A stretch of 9,836 nucleotides of DNA, taken from MGR-bin208 sp043779285 (GTDB taxonomy: Bacteria > Bacteroidota > Bacteroidia > Chitinophagales > Chitinophagaceae). This document shows, piece after piece, positions 5,681 to 9,836 of this stretch; within the stretch, counting starts at the first letter, position 1; every line of letters begins with the position of its first letter. Below the pieces are notes generated by a model. The model worked only from the letters and a program-made list of their open reading frames with translations. It ran no database searches and had not been told where the DNA came from. A program made the position numbers and the translations under genes. The stretch covers positions 1 to 9,836 of the forward strand of contig JAYWEL010000148.1 in the NCBI GenBank assembly GCA_043779285.1, written 5' to 3'.

Positions 5681-6652
5681 ATGCCTTCAAACATTAACAG
5701 ACAATTTCTCGATTTTGAAAGACCCATTAAGGACCTGATTGATGAAATTGAAAAACTAAAACATACAGCAGAAAAAACCAAGATTGACATGAGTGAAGCC
5801 ATTGGTAAATTGGAAGCCAGTATCGATGAAAAAAGAAATGAACTCACGCAAAGTCTTACGCCTTGGCAAAAAGTGCAGTTGAGTCGACATCCAGACCGGC
5901 CATATACATTGAAATACATTAATGAAATGTGTGATAAGTTCATTGAACTATATGGCGACAGAAATGTAAAAGACGATAAAGCCATGGTTGGTGGATTTGC
6001 CGATTTGGACGGACAGACAGTCATGTTCATCGGTCAGCAAAAAGGAGTGAATACCAAAATGCGTCAGATGCGTAATTTTGGTATGGCAAATCCGGAAGGT
6101 TACCGTAAAGCATTACGTTTAATGAGATTGGCAGAAAAATTTAACAAACCGATTGTAACATTAATAGATACTCCAGGAGCATTTCCTGGATTAGAAGCAG
6201 AAGAACGTGGACAAGGAGAAGCAATTGCCCGGAATATTTATGAAATGATTCGATTGAAAGTACCTGTAATATGTGTCATCATTGGCGAAGGGGCTTCCGG
6301 TGGAGCATTAGGTATTGGTGTAGGTGATAAAGTGTTTATGATGGAAAATTCATGGTACTCGGTGATTTCTCCTGAAAATTGCAGCACCATTCTTTGGCGT
6401 AGTTGGGAACAAAAAGAAATTGCAGCAGATCAATTGAAACTGACATCAAAAGATATGTTGGGATTTGGTTTAATAGATGGAATCATTCCGGAACCTCCTG
6501 GTGGAGCTCATTGGAGCCTGGAAGAATCTGCCGCATTTGTCAAAAAACAAATTCTTGAAACATTGAAAGAATTGAAAGTAATTAATCCAGAAAAAAGAAT
6601 AAATGACCGGATTGAAAAATTCGGAAAAATGGGATTTTGGGAAGAAGTTTAA
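5681..6652 (+). CDS. accA: Acetyl-CoA carboxylase carboxyltransferase subunit alpha
   Basis: The alpha half of the carboxyltransferase that moves CO2 from carboxybiotin to acetyl-CoA, giving malonyl-CoA for fatty acid synthesis. It works in the cytoplasm with AccD, AccB and AccC, which are not in this window. The 323 residues match the usual length (about 320). An N-terminal helical region (about 1-60, FLDFERPIKDLIDEIEKLK) is followed by the crotonase-like fold. It shows QLSRHPDRPYTLKYI, GMANPEGYRKALRLM, TPGAFPG (164-170), EERGQGEAIA and GEGASGGA (202-209), whose backbone amides form the oxyanion hole, then ENSWYSVISPE. The start is the first ATG, just after an AT-rich leader. dapA follows after 28 bases on the same strand, so the two are probably one transcript. 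Nothing unusual is seen. Confidence 0.97.
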   Translation: MPSNINRQFLDFERPIKDLIDEIEKLKHTAEKTKIDMSEAIGKLEASIDEKRNELTQSLTPWQKVQLSRHPDRPYTLKYINEMCDKFIELYGDRNVKDDKAMVGGFADLDGQTVMFIGQQKGVNTKMRQMRNFGMANPEGYRKALRLMRLAEKFNKPIVTLIDTPGAFPGLEAEERGQGEAIARNIYEMIRLKVPVICVIIGEGASGGALGIGVGDKVFMMENSWYSVISPENCSTILWRSWEQKEIAADQLKLTSKDMLGFGLIDGIIPEPPGGAHWSLEESAAFVKKQILETLKELKVINPEKRINDRIEKFGKMGFWEEV

Positions 6653-6680
6653 AAATAATTGATCAGTTAGAAAAAAGTAT

Positions 6681-7565
6681 ATGTTTTTAAGGGAAAAATT
6701 CAGGGGAACAGGAGTAGCAATTGTAACCCCATTTTTACAAGATGGTCAAATTGATTTGGAAGGTTTTAAAAAATTGATTGATCATCTTATCAATGGGCAA
6801 GTGGAATATTTAGTTGTGTTGGGTACTACTGGCGAAAGTGCAACCGTGCATGGAGAAGATAGGCAAAAAGTTTTTTCGTTGGTCAACGAAATAAATAATA
6901 GACGTGTGCCATTGGTTGCCGGTATTGGTGGATACGATACAGATGATGTTATTAAAGGATTCAAAGAATTTGATTTGACAGGATATGATGCAATTCTTTC
7001 GGTAAGTCCATATTACAGTAAACCAAATCAGGAAGGAATTTTTCAGCATTATAAAATGCTGGATCAGCATACGCCATTGCCCATCATATTGTACAATGTA
7101 CCAAGCAGAACCGGACAAAATGTAACGGCTGAAACACAGGTAAGAATTGCCCATGCTTGTAAAAATATTTTTGCTACAAAAGAAGCAAGTGGCGATATGG
7201 ATCAGGTTATGCAAATATTGAAAAATAAACCTGCCGATTTTATGGTCATCAGCGGGGATGATCCCATTACTTTGCCGATGATAGCTTGCGGAGCAGATGG
7301 CGTTATCTCGGTTGTATCAAATGCCTACCCGAAAGAATATTCAGATATGGTGAGATTATGTTTGGATGGAAAGTTTACGGAAGCATTGCCATCACATTTC
7401 AAATTTTTAGACATCATTAAATCGTTGTTTACCGAAGGCAACCCAAGTGGAGTGAAAGCCTATTTAAGTGAAATGGGAATCTGTGAAAATAGTTTTCGGT
7501 TGCCTGTTTGGCCGGTCAGTGATGTACATATGGAAAAAATCAGGGAACTGATGAAAACAGTTTAA
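6681..7565 (+). CDS. dapA: 4-hydroxy-tetrahydrodipicolinate synthase
   Basis: Cytoplasmic (beta/alpha)8 enzyme that condenses pyruvate with aspartate semialdehyde, the first committed step of the diaminopimelate/lysine pathway. The 294 residues match the family (about 292). Visible active-site parts are the pyruvate-binding GTTGE at 48-52, Y112 in SPYYSKP (the tyrosine given by the neighbouring subunit), Y138 and R143 in YNVPSRTG, and the Schiff-base lysine K167 in ATKEASGD. SGDDP and GADGVISVVSN complete the barrel end. The ATG lies 28 bases after accA with no strong ribosome site (a GAAAAAAG run precedes it). A clear terminator follows at 7584. Pairing with accA looks like operon convenience and not shared chemistry. 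Confidence 0.97.
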   Translation: MFLREKFRGTGVAIVTPFLQDGQIDLEGFKKLIDHLINGQVEYLVVLGTTGESATVHGEDRQKVFSLVNEINNRRVPLVAGIGGYDTDDVIKGFKEFDLTGYDAILSVSPYYSKPNQEGIFQHYKMLDQHTPLPIILYNVPSRTGQNVTAETQVRIAHACKNIFATKEASGDMDQVMQILKNKPADFMVISGDDPITLPMIACGADGVISVVSNAYPKEYSDMVRLCLDGKFTEALPSHFKFLDIIKSLFTEGNPSGVKAYLSEMGICENSFRLPVWPVSDVHMEKIRELMKTV

Positions 7566-7583
7566 TACCGTTTATATCTATAG

Positions 7584-7611
7584 AAAGCTGTGAATCATTC
7601 ACGGCTTTTTT
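7584..7611 (+). terminator. Intrinsic terminator after dapA
   Basis: AAAGCTGTGAA and TTCACGGCTTT form an 11-bp stem with one G-U pair around a TCA loop. A run of six T follows, starting inside the right arm. It begins 19 bases after the dapA stop and closes the accA-dapA unit before the beta-mannosidase gene. Confidence 0.9.
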
Positions 7612-7644
7612 ATTTGATAGAGTTAATTTAAAAAAATATTTTTA

Positions 7645-9633
7645 ATGCTGATGAATAAAATTCTGACAGCATTTTTTCTGCTATTGTTTATTTCTGCTCA
7701 ATGCCAGAAAAATAATTCTATCATATTAAATAAAAACTGGCAATTCAAAAATCAAAAAGCAACAAAATGGTTTCCGGCAACAGTTCCCGGAACTGTTCAT
7801 ACAGATTTGTTGGCCAATAAATTAATTCCCGATCCATTCTTCCGGGATAATGAAAACAAATTACAATGGATTGATAAAGCCGACTGGGAATATAAAACCA
7901 GCTTTGATTTAGATGCAACCGTTTTCTCTAAGAAAAAAATATTGTTGGTTTTTGACGGATTGGATACCTATGCAGATGTTTATCTAAATGGTCATCTTAT
8001 TTTGCATGCGGATAATATGTTTCGGGGATGGGAAGTGGATATAAAACCGTATGCAAGAAATGCTAAAAATATATTGTTGATAAAATTCTTCTCTGCACAA
8101 AATAAAGTAGACAGCATTGCTAAATCTAAATTGCCGTTGGTCTTGCCAGATAATAACCGGGTTTATGTTCGTAAAGCACAATTTCAGTTTGGTAGGGATT
8201 GGGGTCCAAAATTTGTGGGATGTGGCATCTGGAAAAATGTAAAAATCATTGGTAGTGATTCTATGTTTGAAACACCACGGAATAACTTCATCGATAATCG
8301 GGTAAAATTGATTCAGCAAAAAGACAGCATGGGAATTTCTTTTTATTTTGAAAAAGACGGCAAACCCATTTATGCAAAAGGGGCTAACTGGATTCCGGCA
8401 GATATTTTTTTGCCTGGAACAACCAAAAATGATTACCGCAAACTTTTGGTAATGGCAAAGAATGCCAACATGAATATGCTTCGGGTTTGGGGAGGTGGTA
8501 TTTATGAAGCAGATTATTTTTATGACCTCTGCGATTCACTGGGCATCATGGTTTGGCAAGATTTTATGTTTGCCGGAGGCATGTATCCGGGAGATGTAGG
8601 TTTTATACAGAATGTACATGAAGAAGTGAAATACCAGATAAACAGGTTGAAGCATCATTCCAGAATTGTACTTTGGTGTGGCAATAACGAAATTGATGAG
8701 GCATGGAAAAACTGGGGCTGGCAAAAACAATTCAATTTACATGGGGCAGATTCAGCAAAAGTTTGGAATGATTACAAACGGCTTTTTGAAGACAGCTTAA
8801 AAAAATGGGTAGACCAATATGATAGCAACAGGCAATATATTTCTTCATCACCTAAAATTGGCTGGGGACATAAGCAAAGTTTTACAGAAGGCGATAGTCA
8901 TTATTGGGGGCTATGGTGGGGACTGGGAAATTGGGAAATTTTTGAAAATAAAACCGGTCGCTTTGTAAGTGAATACGGTATGCAATCAATGCCCAATTGG
9001 AATACAATAAAATCCTTTACGGTTAAACAAGACAGGTATTTGAATTCACCAGTAATACAATCGCACCAAAAAGCCAGTGAAGGATTTCAGAAACTGAATC
9101 ATTATTTGACCCGCTATTTTATCGATTCGGTAAAACTGCAAAAACTGTCATTGGAAAATTATACGTACTTAAGCCAATGTTTGCAATACTATATTTTAAA
9201 AAACAGTATTGCCATCCATAGGAGTAAGTCTCCCGGTAATATGGGTACGCTTTTATGGCAAATGAATGATTGCTGGCCGGTGACAAGTTGGAGTATTACA
9301 GATTATAGCCGACAACCAAAAGCCGCATGGTATGCAGTAAAGGAAGCATATCGTGATGATGTATTGCCGGAAAAAGAATTGATCATTCCCAAAAATATAA
9401 AACTGGAGAAACCGGATTTTAAAATAACTGTATCCGGTAATTTCGTTTCCGTTACTTCTAATGTTACGGCTAAATATATTTACCTGTACGCTAATAAAAC
9501 CAATATCAACTTTGCTGACAATTATTTTGATTTAAAAGCAGGGGAAACAAAAACTATCAGCATAGATAAAACGAAAATTTCTTTTTCAGATATTCTTGTA
9601 AAATCATTGTACAGTATACTAAAGGATAAATAA
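7645..9633 (+). CDS. Exported GH2 beta-mannosidase, compact form lacking two Ig-like domains
   Basis: A glycoside hydrolase family 2 enzyme predicted to remove terminal beta-1,4-mannose from manno-oligosaccharides. Residues 1-20 are a signal peptide (FLLLFISAQCQ). The cysteine lacks a good lipobox, so periplasmic export is more likely than a lipoprotein. The start is ATG 7645 or ATG 7651. The N-terminal sugar-binding domain (about 22-205) has VPGTVHTDLL, DKADWEYKT, GLDTYADVYLNG, FQFGRDWGPKF and GCGIW (192-196). The TIM barrel (about 230-560) starts at GKPIYAKGANWIPAD and carries the acid/base E349 in CGNNE and the nucleophile E443 in SEYG, then LLWQMNDCWPVTSW. The C-terminal Ig domain (about 585-655) has NYFDL. 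The five-domain family is usually near 850 residues; this one has 662. The Ig-like domains before and after the barrel seem to be missing, with only short linkers near residues 205-219 and 570-580. No other polysaccharide-utilisation genes are nearby. Confidence 0.92.
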   Translation: MLMNKILTAFFLLLFISAQCQKNNSIILNKNWQFKNQKATKWFPATVPGTVHTDLLANKLIPDPFFRDNENKLQWIDKADWEYKTSFDLDATVFSKKKILLVFDGLDTYADVYLNGHLILHADNMFRGWEVDIKPYARNAKNILLIKFFSAQNKVDSIAKSKLPLVLPDNNRVYVRKAQFQFGRDWGPKFVGCGIWKNVKIIGSDSMFETPRNNFIDNRVKLIQQKDSMGISFYFEKDGKPIYAKGANWIPADIFLPGTTKNDYRKLLVMAKNANMNMLRVWGGGIYEADYFYDLCDSLGIMVWQDFMFAGGMYPGDVGFIQNVHEEVKYQINRLKHHSRIVLWCGNNEIDEAWKNWGWQKQFNLHGADSAKVWNDYKRLFEDSLKKWVDQYDSNRQYISSSPKIGWGHKQSFTEGDSHYWGLWWGLGNWEIFENKTGRFVSEYGMQSMPNWNTIKSFTVKQDRYLNSPVIQSHQKASEGFQKLNHYLTRYFIDSVKLQKLSLENYTYLSQCLQYYILKNSIAIHRSKSPGNMGTLLWQMNDCWPVTSWSITDYSRQPKAAWYAVKEAYRDDVLPEKELIIPKNIKLEKPDFKITVSGNFVSVTSNVTAKYIYLYANKTNINFADNYFDLKAGETKTISIDKTKISFSDILVKSLYSILKDK

Positions 9634-9711
9634 TACCATCTTGATTTACTAAATAGTCCAACGCCCGCCTGACCGGACGGGCAGGGACTATGTGTAAATC
9701 TTAGATGGTAT
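9633..9711. repeat. 79-base interrupted palindrome after the mannosidase gene
   Basis: Four paired blocks nest in order: ATACCATCT/AGATGGTAT (9633-9641, 9703-9711), GATTTAC/GTAAATC (9643-9649, 9694-9700), ATAGTCC/GGACTAT (9653-9659, 9685-9691) and GCCCG/CGGGC (9663-9667, 9678-9682). Short unpaired bulges separate them, and the tip is GC-rich in an AT-rich setting. The first base is the last base of the mannosidase stop codon. No T-run follows on the plus strand, so it is not a standard terminator, though it could block transcription from both converging genes. TA dinucleotides at 9634-9635 and 9709-9710 would fit a small IS630-type non-autonomous element. Confidence 0.85.
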
Positions 9712-9712
9712 A

Positions 9713-9836
9713 CTAACTTGCTTTGATAATTCCGAATTTAAAATTCAATAAAGATTTCATATCGTTTATCCTGTCGTTCAAGCTTTGGAAAAATGTTTCC
9801 ACCGCATTTTCAAAGCAAGTATAGCTGGCATAATAT
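9713..9836 (-). CDS. C-terminal end of a probable IS630-type transposase, 5' part beyond the right edge
   Basis: An open frame enters from the right edge and stops with TAG at 9715-9713, giving 40 residues. The stretch FENAVETFFQSLNDRI, then MKSLLNFKFGIIKAS, resembles the usual tail of IS630-family DDE transposases in Bacteroidota (an amphipathic helix with FFxxL, then LLxxxFxII). The DDE catalytic residues lie outside the window, so the family is a judgement from a short tail. It converges on the beta-mannosidase gene, and the 79-base palindrome fills the gap. Whether the element is complete cannot be seen. Confidence 0.5.
   Translation of the reverse strand, partial: YYASYTCFENAVETFFQSLNDRINDMKSLLNFKFGIIKAS
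9716..9820. repeat. 11-base inverted repeat pair near the right edge
   Basis: ACTTGCTTTGA (9716-9726) and TCAAAGCAAGT (9810-9820) are exact reverse complements 83 bases apart. Both lie inside the putative transposase tail. They could be an internal IS feature or chance. The 5' end of that gene would have to be seen to decide. Confidence 0.5.

Noticed and set aside
5665..6030. Minus-strand open frame opposite accA
   Set aside because: It lies antisense within a strongly conserved accA coding region and has low-complexity, Ser-rich composition typical of a shadow frame.
6810..7214. Minus-strand open frame opposite dapA
   Set aside because: Antisense shadow of dapA with no recognisable domain.
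7612..7644. Promoter for the beta-mannosidase
   Set aside because: The leader holds TTTG and TAATTTAA, but spacing and match are poor. I could not support a specific site.
7984..8319. Minus-strand open frame opposite the beta-mannosidase
   Set aside because: Antisense shadow of the GH2 gene, whose own frame holds conserved motifs throughout.

Overview
The window looks like the chromosome of a low-G+C Bacteroidota bacterium. The likely group is Chitinophagaceae or a close relative, inferred from gene content and not proven. Supporting signs are AT-rich spacers, no strong Shine-Dalgarno sites, promoter-like boxes of the Bacteroidota TAnnTTTG type, and homologues typical of the phylum: an M1 metallopeptidase with an extra C-terminal region, a WcaJ-type sugar transferase and an exported GH2 beta-mannosidase.

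Left part, minus strand, read from right to left. A Gfo/Idh/MocA oxidoreductase (4874-3897) is followed almost without a gap by a polyprenyl-phosphate sugar-1-phosphate transferase (3893-2472). After 53 bases comes a secreted M1 metallopeptidase that starts with GTG at 2418 and runs off the left edge. The first two genes probably form a small nucleotide-sugar/surface-polysaccharide operon.

Centre, minus strand. An intact tRNA-Asp(GTC) gene (5127-5054) is followed by a strong hairpin terminator. Upstream of it lie three 47-base repeats. Each contains the 5' end of this same tRNA gene joined to a small hairpin that replaces part of the D arm. Between the second and third repeat is a small GIY-YIG endonuclease gene whose stop codon lies inside a repeat. 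The best promoter sits in front of the outermost broken copy, at the place expected for the original tRNA gene. I read this as a small nuclease-linked element that has inserted repeatedly in a tRNA-Asp gene and restored the 5' end each time. It is the most unusual thing in the window.

Right part, plus strand. accA (fatty acid synthesis) and dapA (lysine and peptidoglycan precursor synthesis) are 28 bases apart and end at a clear terminator. Next is a signal-peptide-bearing beta-mannosidase of only 662 residues. It keeps both catalytic glutamates but appears to lack two of the five usual domains. Its stop codon touches a 79-base imperfect palindrome. Beyond that, the last 40 codons of what looks like an IS630-type transposase run in from the right edge on the minus strand.

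Apart from the tRNA/GIY-YIG locus, the palindrome and the compact mannosidase, the genes are ordinary housekeeping and envelope functions.
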